Assembly (NCBI GenBank): GCA_964215915.1
Contig: CAXPEB010000099.1
Location: 1 to 60,286 of the forward strand
Direction of reading: 5' to 3'
Length of the DNA: 60,286 bases
Source of the DNA: UBA8524 sp964215915
Lineage (GTDB): Bacteria; Bacteroidota; Bacteroidia; UBA8524
The position numbers and the translations under genes are program-made. The notes beneath the pieces are model-generated. The model saw only the letters and a program-made list of their open reading frames with translations. It was not told the DNA's origin and did not search any database. Positions 52,518-60,286 of the stretch are shown here, one piece after another (positions within the stretch are counted from its first letter, which is position 1; each line of letters opens with the position of its first letter).

Positions 52518-52702
52518 ATTCTGCATGAAAAGCCCATGCACCGGAATAGGCCCCTGCCGGGACAATTAGAGGACCCTGTCGATAATCCGTCAAACACGAA
52601 CAGCATATTGCAGGATTGCGGGGTCATTTTATCAATTGCGCTGCTTCAACAGGCGCTAAACGATTGAAAAAACTAAGTTTGTAAGATTAAGGAGGCCTGT
52701 AA

Positions 52703-54886
52703 ATGTATCTGAGAAAATTGCTTCATCTGGCACTTTTCGGAATCTGCGTTCTTGCATTTTCCGGAAAATCCGGAGCAAAAGCGGCAGACAGCCTGTATGC
52801 GCTGCTTCCGGGAGCGGATGAAGCCGGATACAGGGCACGCCTTTACCTGGAAATTGCGGCAGAGGAACTTCTTTCCAACAAGCGCTCGGCAGTATTCAAC
52901 CTGGTGGAGGCCAGAAGGTTGTTCCGCAAAACGGGCGACCCGAAGGGTGAAGTACAGGCTGAATTGGTACTATCCCGGTATTACCGAAACAACTTCCATT
53001 ACACACTCCAGAAGGCCTGTGCGGAAAGAGCCTACAAACTGGCAGAAGCACACGGCTACCAAACGGGTAAGGCAGATGCCCTGGTGGTTTTGGCGGATGT
53101 CAGTGGCTGCCTCCGAAGAATGGATAGCAGTCGGTACTACCTGGACCTTGCCGGAGAACATATAGAAAAATGGGGAACCGACTCTGCACGGGCCTATTAC
53201 CACTTCATCATGGGGAATTATTACTATGAAGAATCCCTCTATGAAAAAAGTGAAAGAGAATTCAACAAGGGCATTGGCTATACCCCTTACGCAACCCCTC
53301 AGAACAGGTACCTGCTTTCCGATATTTACCGCACCATAGGGCTTGTGAAGATCCAGTTAGGGCATTATGACGAAGGGATTGAATACCTGCACCTTGCTGA
53401 AAAAGAAGAACGGCATACCGGTAACCTCGTCGGGCTGACCTGGACCTTGAAGAGCCTCGCCAATACTTTTTCCAATATCTCCCTGGCACCCAAGGCAAAA
53501 GAGAACTACCTGACCGCTTTGCGTATTGCCGATAGCACCGGACTCAACGGGGTAAAAGGGGTAATCCTGTCCAGTATGCCCTATTCGGTCTTCGGGAAAG
53601 AGACCATAGCCAATAGAAAGGAGGCATTACGCATCTTCACTGAACTTCGCGACAGCTTTGCCATCAATATGACCCAGCTGCGTCTGTCCATGGGCTTTAT
53701 AGAAGAAAACCAGACTGACTCCGCATTGTGGTACCTTACCAATGTAAAAGAAGAGCGTAAGGCGCGTAATGGCCACCTTTTCGATTCGTATATCCAGTAT
53801 TCCATTGGGTGTGTCTACCTGACCATGGAAGACACGGAAACGGCGGAGGCTTACCTGCTGGATTCCTATGCCAGTTACCAGGCCCTCAACCGGGTACATT
53901 TCAATGGAGTGAACATCACCGCCGCGCTTGCCGAAGTTTACAAACGCAAAGGCGATCTGGCGAAAGCCATGCATTATACCCAGGAACACCTTAAGCTCAA
54001 AGAAGAACTGGACCGGCAGAATGCAAGACAAAGAGTGGAGTACAAAGAGTTTCAGCAAACATTGCGCGACCAGGAGGCACAGCTTGCCCTGGCCGCTAAA
54101 AACAAAGAGTTGCTGGAAGCCAAAGTACAAACCAAGGAACTAAGCCTGGCCCTGCTCTCTATTGCCCTTGGATCGATGCTGATCGTAGCACTGGTCATTT
54201 TCTTTTTCCTGCGGCAAAAAAGCCGGCACGCGGCCGTTCTGGAAAACAAGAACCGGAAGATTGAGATCCTGATCCGGGAACTGAACCACCGCGTGAAAAA
54301 CAACTTCCAGGTTCTTTCCGGGATCTTTTCCCTGCAGAAGAACAGTGAAGAATACAGCGATCCGCTGAAACTGATGAATGAAGGAAAAAACAGGATTGAT
54401 GCCTTTCTGCTACTCCACCAGCGCCTTTCATTCGATAACAATGAGTTGGATGCCGACATCACCGAATACATCGACGACTTGCTGAATAACCTGGCCTTCC
54501 AGTTCGGGTTTGACCGTTCGGTAATCCGTAAGAACTTTCACCTGAACAACCGCAGGGTGGATTCGGAAATGCTTATCCCCCTTGGACTGATCGTGAATGA
54601 GCTGGTAACAAATGCCTTCAAATATGTGATCCCGGAAACCGAAACTCCGGAGATACAAGTGAACCTCACCGAGGTCAGTGAAGATACCCTGGAACTGATC
54701 GTGAAAGACAACGGGGTAAGTCAAAGCGAACTGGACCAAAGCAAGTCATTCGGCTTACGCCTGGTTCATTCTTTTGCCATAGATATGAAAGCTCAACTTT
54801 CGCATCGGATCGATAAAGGATTGATGTGGACCCTTAAATTCAACCGGAATGTTGCCCGAAACGCCCTCCGTACTGGTCTTGGATGA
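52703..54886 (+). CDS. TPR sensor histidine kinase (HisKA_2 type)
   Basis: A 727-aa kinase. After a signal/anchor helix, residues of about 30-440 are TPR-like helical repeats (exported sensor region), then a coiled coil, a transmembrane helix near 485-507, a HisKA_2 dimerisation domain (IRELNHRVKNNFQVLSG, phospho-acceptor His529) and a HATPase_c_2 domain (LGLIVNELVTNAFKYV; FGLRLVHSF). A strong Shine-Dalgarno AAGGAGG at 52689-52695, rare in this phylum, fixes the start. It overlaps the response regulator by 38 bp. Confidence 0.9.
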   Translation: MYLRKLLHLALFGICVLAFSGKSGAKAADSLYALLPGADEAGYRARLYLEIAAEELLSNKRSAVFNLVEARRLFRKTGDPKGEVQAELVLSRYYRNNFHYTLQKACAERAYKLAEAHGYQTGKADALVVLADVSGCLRRMDSSRYYLDLAGEHIEKWGTDSARAYYHFIMGNYYYEESLYEKSEREFNKGIGYTPYATPQNRYLLSDIYRTIGLVKIQLGHYDEGIEYLHLAEKEERHTGNLVGLTWTLKSLANTFSNISLAPKAKENYLTALRIADSTGLNGVKGVILSSMPYSVFGKETIANRKEALRIFTELRDSFAINMTQLRLSMGFIEENQTDSALWYLTNVKEERKARNGHLFDSYIQYSIGCVYLTMEDTETAEAYLLDSYASYQALNRVHFNGVNITAALAEVYKRKGDLAKAMHYTQEHLKLKEELDRQNARQRVEYKEFQQTLRDQEAQLALAAKNKELLEAKVQTKELSLALLSIALGSMLIVALVIFFFLRQKSRHAAVLENKNRKIEILIRELNHRVKNNFQVLSGIFSLQKNSEEYSDPLKLMNEGKNRIDAFLLLHQRLSFDNNELDADITEYIDDLLNNLAFQFGFDRSVIRKNFHLNNRRVDSEMLIPLGLIVNELVTNAFKYVIPETETPEIQVNLTEVSEDTLELIVKDNGVSQSELDQSKSFGLRLVHSFAIDMKAQLSHRIDKGLMWTLKFNRNVARNALRTGLG

Positions 54887-55439
54887 TCAACAGTTGGTAA
54901 TTGACCAGCTTTCTTCGCTCCTGAAGTCTCACGGATATAAAAAAGTCTATACGGCCAGGGAGCCCCAGGCAGTGAAACAGCTGTTCCAGTCGCACCATAT
55001 CGATGTGTTGGTTGCTGATATCCTGCTGGCCGATAACCAAAACGGCATTGACCTCGTCACCGAACTGAAAGAGGTCTACCGCTTCCTGCTCATCTTTATC
55101 TCCGGACAACATGCTTCCATGCTGGAAAAGGCCCTTCCCGTTATGCCCGACGCCTACCTGGTAAAACCCTTTTCCGACGAACAGATCATCACCACCCTGC
55201 TCACCACCTGGAGTAACAACAAGCGGAAACAACCGCAGGAAGCCCCGGAGCTTTCCATAAGGGAACAGGAAATACTCCACCTGATCTGCCAGGGCAAGAC
55301 CAATAAGGAAATCGCGGAACTCTTGTCAATCAGTCCGTTCACTGCTCAAACTCACCGCGCCAATATCCGGGAGAAGTTTGCCGTACAAAACACCAAGGAG
55401 CTCCTAATCAAAGCTCATAACCTGGGACTTCTGGGGTAG
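54849..55439 (+). CDS. LuxR/NarL-family response regulator
   Basis: A 196-aa two-component regulator. The receiver domain (residues 5-120) has the acidic pair LDD, the phospho-acceptor Asp57 in VADILLAD and the conserved Lys in YLVKPFSDE. The LuxR helix-turn-helix is at about 135-195 (LSIREQEILHLICQGKTNKE). It overlaps the 3' end of the kinase gene, so the two are a cognate pair. The adhesin gene 168 bp downstream, with a box like that upstream of the kinase, is a likely target. Confidence 0.92.
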   Translation: MLPETPSVLVLDDQQLVIDQLSSLLKSHGYKKVYTAREPQAVKQLFQSHHIDVLVADILLADNQNGIDLVTELKEVYRFLLIFISGQHASMLEKALPVMPDAYLVKPFSDEQIITTLLTTWSNNKRKQPQEAPELSIREQEILHLICQGKTNKEIAELLSISPFTAQTHRANIREKFAVQNTKELLIKAHNLGLLG

Positions 55440-55465
55440 GCCATACCCTTCTTCCCTTATGTCGA

Positions 55466-55485
55466 AATACTTCTTAGGAAGTATT
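55466..55485. promoter_or_regulatory. Perfect 20-bp palindrome before the adhesin gene
   Basis: AATACTTC-TTAG-GAAGTATT, a perfect 8-bp inverted repeat, begins 27 bp after the response-regulator stop. No T-run follows, so an operator is more likely than a terminator. Confidence 0.4.
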
Positions 55486-55504
55486 GAAAGCACTTTTGCT
55501 CCCC

Positions 55505-55518
55505 CCTAATTTTGGTAG
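55505..55518 (+). promoter_or_regulatory. Box similar to the kinase-operon palindrome
   Basis: CCTAATTTTGGTAG, compared with CCTACTTTGGTAGG at 52504-52517; it lies about 90 bp before the adhesin start. A shared regulator-binding site is possible. Confidence 0.35.
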
Positions 55519-55606
55519 ATTAATTCAATGCTCTGCAAGGGCAGCTCTCTATTATTCTATCAAGCAATTATTTATGATTCTGGATTTATTACTTAAATCA
55601 TCTTAC

Positions 55607-58600
55607 ATGCGGCGCCGGAAATTGCTGGCGTGCCTCTTCCTCTCCTGCTTTTTTGTTTCATCCCATTACCTGGCTGCTCAACCGATGTCAGGCACCTATA
55701 CCATCGGGTCGGGAGGAAACTACAGCAATTTCAGCGCGGCCGTCGGGGCGCTCCAAAGCAACGGCGTAAACGGTGCCGTTACGTTCCAGGTAAATTCAGG
55801 TGTATTCAACGAACGAATCACCATACCCCAGATCAACGGTGCTTCTGCTGTTAACACCATCACCTTCCAGGGTAACGGAGTAAACAGCACCACACTGCGC
55901 TATTCCGGGTCAAACCCCGGCGACTGGGCCACAGTGGCTCTCGACGGTGCTGACCATATCCGTTTTACGGACATGAGTATTGACGCGCTTGGCAATTCCT
56001 ACTCGGTAGGGGTTCTGATGGGCGGACAGTCCGACAGCAACCATTTTATCAACCTGCGAATCCGCATGGACAGCAACTCCACTTCCCCCAATATCGGCGG
56101 AATTGTGCTCAGTTCGAACCTCTTTGCTTTCGCCGCCGGATCAAACAGCAAAGGCATGCAGGTGGATCATGTGGATTTTATTGGCGGGTATTATGCAATC
56201 AGAATGGACGGGATCATCCCCAACAATACTTTCCCGGAATTTGTGGAGATCGGGCATTGCTCTTTCCATAAACAGGAAAAATCTGCCATCAATGCACTTT
56301 TCATCAGCAAGATCCATATCCATCACAACAAAGTGAGCGCGATGCGATCAAGCAATGCCGATGCGATGTACTTCATCAATTGCTCCAATTTCACAATGAA
56401 TGACAACACGGTTGTTTCGCCCTATTCGTGCATCACCCTGTTAAATTTCAACATGCCAGGGGCTACCGATTACGACCCAAACTACCGCAGCCAGGTAAGC
56501 AACAACCTGCTGGCAGGGTATAACTTTTTTGCCCTCTTCACTTCCTCTATTCGAAATATCGGGATCTATCACAACTCCATCCGTTCCTCCTTTTTCGGTT
56601 CGGCTCTGCTGGAAAACGGCAGTGGACTTTCCGTTATCAATAACCATTTCCAGAATGACCTGACCTCGGGCGACGGATACGCGGTGCTTGTCGGAAGCAG
56701 TACCACGTTCGACAGCCTTGACTACAATAACTACTTTACGGCCAATACCGCTGTACTCATCCAAAAGGGGAATGATAACTACAGCACGCTGCAATCCTGG
56801 CAAACGGCCTTCCCGAATTACGACATGAATTCCTTCAACCAGGACCCGAATTTTCTTTCTGCCACGGATCTTCACCTGGATCAGTCGAAGGACAATTTGC
56901 GCGGACTCGACATCGGGATTACGACAGACGTTGACGGGGATGGACGCTGTTCTTTTGCCCCGACACTGGGAGCGGATGAGTCGGAATTTGCTCACCCCAC
57001 TCCCACTGCCGGGATTGCCGTAACCGATTCGATCTTTGTCAATTCCCCGGTAACCTTTTTCAGCACCTACAACCCGATTGGCAACGAACAGCTGGAATAC
57101 ATCTGGTACGTGAACAATGGGGAAGTTGCCCGTACCCGCGACCTCTATACCCTTCTGTCTCTGCCTAATAGCTATACCATTTCGCTGGACATAAGAAACT
57201 GCAGCGGCAGTAATTCCAATTCCATTACCCGCCAGGTTATCACCCCAACCAGCGTACCCGAGACGGATTTTGTGGCCAGCAGGCTCTCCGTATTCCAGTT
57301 TGAAGCGGTGGAACTGTTTGACAAATCCCTGCATGGCCCGACTTCCTGGGAATGGTCGACCAACCGACCCAATGATGTGCTGTTTGAAAACGAACTGGCT
57401 GCCCGTACCAAGCTCTCCTTCTTTGTGACAGGCCTTTATGATATCTGCCTGAAAACGGAAAACCACCTCGGACAGGGCAATATGGTTTGCAAGCAGGCCT
57501 ATATCTCGGTGGAAGACAATCAATCCATGTGTACTTCCAGCGGAAGCCAGTTGCCGAAAGGACGGATCAGTGACGACGGCGGAGACCAAACCGGTTACCA
57601 ACCGAACAAGAACTGCGGATTCCTGATCAACCCTCCCTGCACCGAAAGCCTGGTGCTGAAGTTCAGCGTATTCAATCTGAAAGACCATAACGACTCCTTG
57701 CGGGTATACGACGGATCCGACAATACCGGAACCCTGCTCGGCTCTTTCAGTGCTTCTTCTTCCCTGCCTGGTGGAAGCACAGGACTTTTGGCCAGTTCCG
57801 GGAAAATCTACCTGGAATGGAAAACCGATGCAAACGGACAATCCGAAGGGTTTGAAGCGGTATGGGAAGCTGTTCCGGATCTTAGCCAACCCACACCTGT
57901 GGCTGCTTTCTCTTATGCCGACACGGTCTTTACCGGGCAGGAGATAGGTTTCCAAAGCACGAATACAGACGCCAGTTATACGTATGAATGGGATTTTGAT
58001 GTCCCCAACCAAACTGCCGGTTTAGACGGTGGTAACGGGGAAAACGACCGTTACAGCTGGAATGCTCCGGGGAGCTACCCTGTAAAACTAAAAGTTTCCA
58101 ATTGCAGCGGCGTCGATTCGGTGACACAAAACGTAGACGTCATCAATCCGTCGACGTTACCCGTAGTTGGGTTTTATGCTGACAAAAACAAGGTAGCCGT
58201 GCGGGGAACGGTTCTGCTGACCGATACCTCCCGCCAGGGCGGATATGCCTGGAAATGGGAGATATCTCCTTCCACCGGAGTGGTTATGCCCAATGCCGGA
58301 GAAAGTAAGGATATACGCGTATTGTTTAACACGCCGGGTACCTATGATGTGAAACTGAAGGTAACCAATGCACTGGGGAGCGACAGCCTTGTCAAGACCT
58401 CCTATATCGAAGTGGTGGACTACTGCCATCCCATCGTGGGAAGCCAAAGCTCGGATATCGGGATCAGCAGGGTGAAAGTGGGGAATATGGATAATCCTTC
58501 CTCCATAGGCACCAGCAAATACACGTCGTATATCAACACCATTCCTGCGGAAGTGGTTTACACCCACCACGAGTTCGATATCACACTGGAAAGGAACAGC

Positions 58601-60085
58601 ACCTTTGACGAAATGAATCGTAAGGTATGGATCGACTGGAACCACGATGGCGACTTTGACGACGCCGATGAACTGGTAGCCTACGAAACAGCTGCCAAAA
58701 CCCTTTCCTATACCACTACCGTCTCCGTTCCGTCCTTTGCCACCAAAGGATACACGCTGATGCGGGTTGGGGCTGCTTACCTTTCCGAAAAGAACAGTCC
58801 CTGCGGGATCAACTCAACCGGTGAATTCGAAGACTACCTTCTGGAAGTAACCGATCCTCTGCCGGTAGCACCTACCCTCAGCCTGCAGGGAAATAATCCG
58901 GATACCGTAATCGTAGCCGGTTCTTACTCCGACCCAGGGGCAACTGCCGTTAACCAATTCGGAACGGATATCAGTCTGCAAATACTTACCGGACACAACC
59001 TCAACCTTTCCGTATTAGGCACCTACTACTACGGTTATTCCGTAACCGATGCCTGGGGCAATAAAGATTCGGTAACCCGTACCGTGGTAGTGGTTGACCG
59101 GACCGCTCCGGTAATTACCTTCATCGGTAAGGATACGATTGATGTGGAAGTTTTCGGTTTCCTCAATGATCCCGGAATTACGGTTACCGACAACTACTAT
59201 GCTGGTGTTAGCGACATACAAACGGACAGCAGCAACATCCTGACGGGAGAACCCGGCCTGTATACCCTCATCTATACCGCCACAGACAGTTCCGGTAATA
59301 CGGCCGTTCGCGAGCGGATAGTACGGGTTTGGGACAAGACCCTGCCGGTTATTACCCTAATCGGAAAAGATACGCTGGTAGTAGATGTCTATGACAGCTA
59401 TACGGAACAGGGTGTGAGTGTCAGCGACAATTACTGCCAGGGATTCCTAAACTGGAATGTTGACATAAGCCCGAACACTTCCGTGATCGGAGACTATACC
59501 CTTACCTATACCGCTACGGATTGTAACGGAAACGAAGCCACACCGGTAACCCGTCTGGTTCAGGTGCGCGACCGCCAGGCACCCGTACTGGAATTGATCG
59601 GATTCCCCAATGCGTCTACCGTAAGGTGGCAACCCTATACTGACGCCGGTGTGCGGATCAGCGACAATTACTACGACTCCGCAACGCTGTCCGGATTGCT
59701 GGATATCACGGATGATATCGACCCGAACTGGCCGGGCACCTACAACATCTGTTATCAGGTTACTGACCCATCCGGAAACCGTTCGAACAAAGTTTGCCGA
59801 ACAGTTGTGGTGACCGAGAACCTGACCGGGGTGGAAGAAGCGGAAAATCACTCCATCACGCTCTATCCCAACCCGAACACAGGAAACTTCCACATCGACC
59901 TGGGTAGTGAACCGGAAAGTGCGGTACAGGTTGTTGTCAGGGATATGCAGGGCAAAGCCGTATACAGCTCCCGCTTCGTAGAACAAAAGCACAACTTCCG
60001 CCTGACGCTGGCACCGGGTGTTTACCAGGTGAGCATTCTACAGGACGGAAAAGTGACTATTCTCAGAACCCAAATCGTGAGATAG
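55607..60085 (+). CDS. Large mosaic adhesin with T9SS type A sorting domain
   Basis: A 1492-aa exported protein. ATG 55607 opens the signal peptide (ends LAAQ); the frame is open 41 codons upstream. Order: right-handed beta-helix region (about 30-450), PKD-like modules, a CUB-type domain (NCGFLINPPCTESLVLKF, SLRVYDGSDNTG), more PKD (YEWDFDVPN), a GEVED domain (VWIDWNHDGDFDDADE, GEFEDYLLEV), four DUF5011-type Ig repeats (PVITLIGKDTLVVDV, DPGITVTDNYY), and a type A sorting tail (ITLYPNPNTGNFHIDL). Surface adhesion or glycan binding is likely. It follows the two-component pair and ends at a terminator. Confidence 0.87.
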   Translation: MRRRKLLACLFLSCFFVSSHYLAAQPMSGTYTIGSGGNYSNFSAAVGALQSNGVNGAVTFQVNSGVFNERITIPQINGASAVNTITFQGNGVNSTTLRYSGSNPGDWATVALDGADHIRFTDMSIDALGNSYSVGVLMGGQSDSNHFINLRIRMDSNSTSPNIGGIVLSSNLFAFAAGSNSKGMQVDHVDFIGGYYAIRMDGIIPNNTFPEFVEIGHCSFHKQEKSAINALFISKIHIHHNKVSAMRSSNADAMYFINCSNFTMNDNTVVSPYSCITLLNFNMPGATDYDPNYRSQVSNNLLAGYNFFALFTSSIRNIGIYHNSIRSSFFGSALLENGSGLSVINNHFQNDLTSGDGYAVLVGSSTTFDSLDYNNYFTANTAVLIQKGNDNYSTLQSWQTAFPNYDMNSFNQDPNFLSATDLHLDQSKDNLRGLDIGITTDVDGDGRCSFAPTLGADESEFAHPTPTAGIAVTDSIFVNSPVTFFSTYNPIGNEQLEYIWYVNNGEVARTRDLYTLLSLPNSYTISLDIRNCSGSNSNSITRQVITPTSVPETDFVASRLSVFQFEAVELFDKSLHGPTSWEWSTNRPNDVLFENELAARTKLSFFVTGLYDICLKTENHLGQGNMVCKQAYISVEDNQSMCTSSGSQLPKGRISDDGGDQTGYQPNKNCGFLINPPCTESLVLKFSVFNLKDHNDSLRVYDGSDNTGTLLGSFSASSSLPGGSTGLLASSGKIYLEWKTDANGQSEGFEAVWEAVPDLSQPTPVAAFSYADTVFTGQEIGFQSTNTDASYTYEWDFDVPNQTAGLDGGNGENDRYSWNAPGSYPVKLKVSNCSGVDSVTQNVDVINPSTLPVVGFYADKNKVAVRGTVLLTDTSRQGGYAWKWEISPSTGVVMPNAGESKDIRVLFNTPGTYDVKLKVTNALGSDSLVKTSYIEVVDYCHPIVGSQSSDIGISRVKVGNMDNPSSIGTSKYTSYINTIPAEVVYTHHEFDITLERNSTFDEMNRKVWIDWNHDGDFDDADELVAYETAAKTLSYTTTVSVPSFATKGYTLMRVGAAYLSEKNSPCGINSTGEFEDYLLEVTDPLPVAPTLSLQGNNPDTVIVAGSYSDPGATAVNQFGTDISLQILTGHNLNLSVLGTYYYGYSVTDAWGNKDSVTRTVVVVDRTAPVITFIGKDTIDVEVFGFLNDPGITVTDNYYAGVSDIQTDSSNILTGEPGLYTLIYTATDSSGNTAVRERIVRVWDKTLPVITLIGKDTLVVDVYDSYTEQGVSVSDNYCQGFLNWNVDISPNTSVIGDYTLTYTATDCNGNEATPVTRLVQVRDRQAPVLELIGFPNASTVRWQPYTDAGVRISDNYYDSATLSGLLDITDDIDPNWPGTYNICYQVTDPSGNRSNKVCRTVVVTENLTGVEEAENHSITLYPNPNTGNFHIDLGSEPESAVQVVVRDMQGKAVYSSRFVEQKHNFRLTLAPGVYQVSILQDGKVTILRTQIVR

Positions 60086-60115
60086 AACTCCTTTCTATCC
60101 ATATACTTCTGGCCA

Positions 60116-60148
60116 AGCCCCCCGGACCTCCGCGGGGGCTTTCTTATT
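60116..60148 (+). terminator. Rho-independent terminator after the adhesin
   Basis: AGCCCCC at 60116-60122 pairs with GGGGGCT at 60134-60140, followed by a T-rich tail. It lies 31 bp after the stop. Confidence 0.75.
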
Positions 60149-60192
60149 TCTCAATTATTCTACCTTGTGAGCGGTTATGGAGGCGTTTCAGA

Positions 60193-60286
60193 TCAGCATC
60201 AAAACCCGTGGATTGCGAGTACTTTAACATTTTCGAAGGTCTTCACTCCTCTAATTTCTTATGGGTATGCCCATTTTTTACTTGTC
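60193..60286 (+). repeat. Dispersed repeat, copy C (cut by the window end)
   Basis: From TCAGCATCAAAACC (60193) to GCCCATTTTTTACTTGTC (60269-60286) it is collinear with copy B at 34731-34822; the last 18 bp are identical. The window ends at the hairpin loop, so the right arm is not visible. The copies are 25 kb apart. Confidence 0.65.

Noticed and set aside
56441..58012. Long open frame on the minus strand (523 codons) opposite the adhesin
   Set aside because: It lies wholly antisense to a gene with clear domains; its composition (Arg/Gly/Val-rich, no motif) is that of a shadow frame.

Overview
The window reads as chromosomal DNA of a free-living Bacteroidota bacterium (Flavobacteriia/Sphingobacteriia-like; genus not determinable here). 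The evidence is: type IX secretion (T9SS) C-terminal sorting domains of both type A and type B, a GldM-C-like domain, lipoproteins with Cys-Lys/Arg-Lys-Glu N-termini, TAnnTTTG-type -7 promoter boxes close to start codons, few Shine-Dalgarno sequences, and a CRISPR repeat of the Bacteroidota type II-C kind. Genes are densely packed on both strands, with many 4-8 bp overlaps inside operons. No tRNA, rRNA or insertion sequence was recognised.

Layout. 1-141: the edge of a CRISPR array (two identical 46-bp repeats 76 bp apart, 30-bp spacer) that continues off the left end; no cas gene is in the window. 405-3559: a MerR/B12-binding (LitR/CarH-like) regulator divergent from an epimerase-photolyase operon, a probable light-response unit. 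3584-6596: MscS channel, small outer-membrane protein, PepD. 6713-11293: two tandem Asn-rich lipoproteins with LruC domains. 11381-13495: kynureninase-GNAT-cupin operon. 13492-16101: PKD-type T9SS type B protein. 16269-19058: gltX and a BaiN/HI0933 flavoprotein. 19046-22356: Trx-like lipoprotein, MnmC2-like oxidase, TIP30-like reductase and MnmD, together a probable split MnmC. 22437-29342: SRPBCC/GyrI protein, VWA protein, Ate1-like protein, second MscS, and an ECF sigma-ZAS-thioredoxin module.

29395-34554: a polytopic membrane protein, an AraC regulator divergent from SRPBCC and YdjM-like genes, a STAS-like protein and a GNAT. 34555-35225 is gene-free and holds degenerate dispersed repeats; a further copy lies at the right edge. 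35226-39618 (minus strand) is a three-gene operon: ECF sigma factor, a protein with a duplicated N-terminal motif + inner-membrane helix + linker + beta-barrel (dual-membrane anti-sigma architecture), and a T9SS-exported protein. 39756-45325: methyltransferase, HAD-like protein and a 1439-aa type B surface protein. 45437-49197: lipid A-type acyltransferase, CPA2 antiporter, small membrane protein. 49485-52434: GldM-C-like protein, Crp/Fnr regulator, TPR protein, lipoprotein. 52703-60085: TPR histidine kinase, LuxR response regulator and a 1492-aa T9SS adhesin, with a similar sequence box upstream of both the kinase operon and the adhesin.

The main themes are cell-surface proteins exported by T9SS or as lipoproteins, envelope signalling (two ECF sigma systems, a two-component system, a B12/light regulator), tRNA wobble modification, and the CRISPR edge. 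The best candidates for under-described biology are the CRISPR edge, the dual-membrane anti-sigma operon, the CarH-like regulator with Met in place of the expected axial His, and the kinase/adhesin unit.
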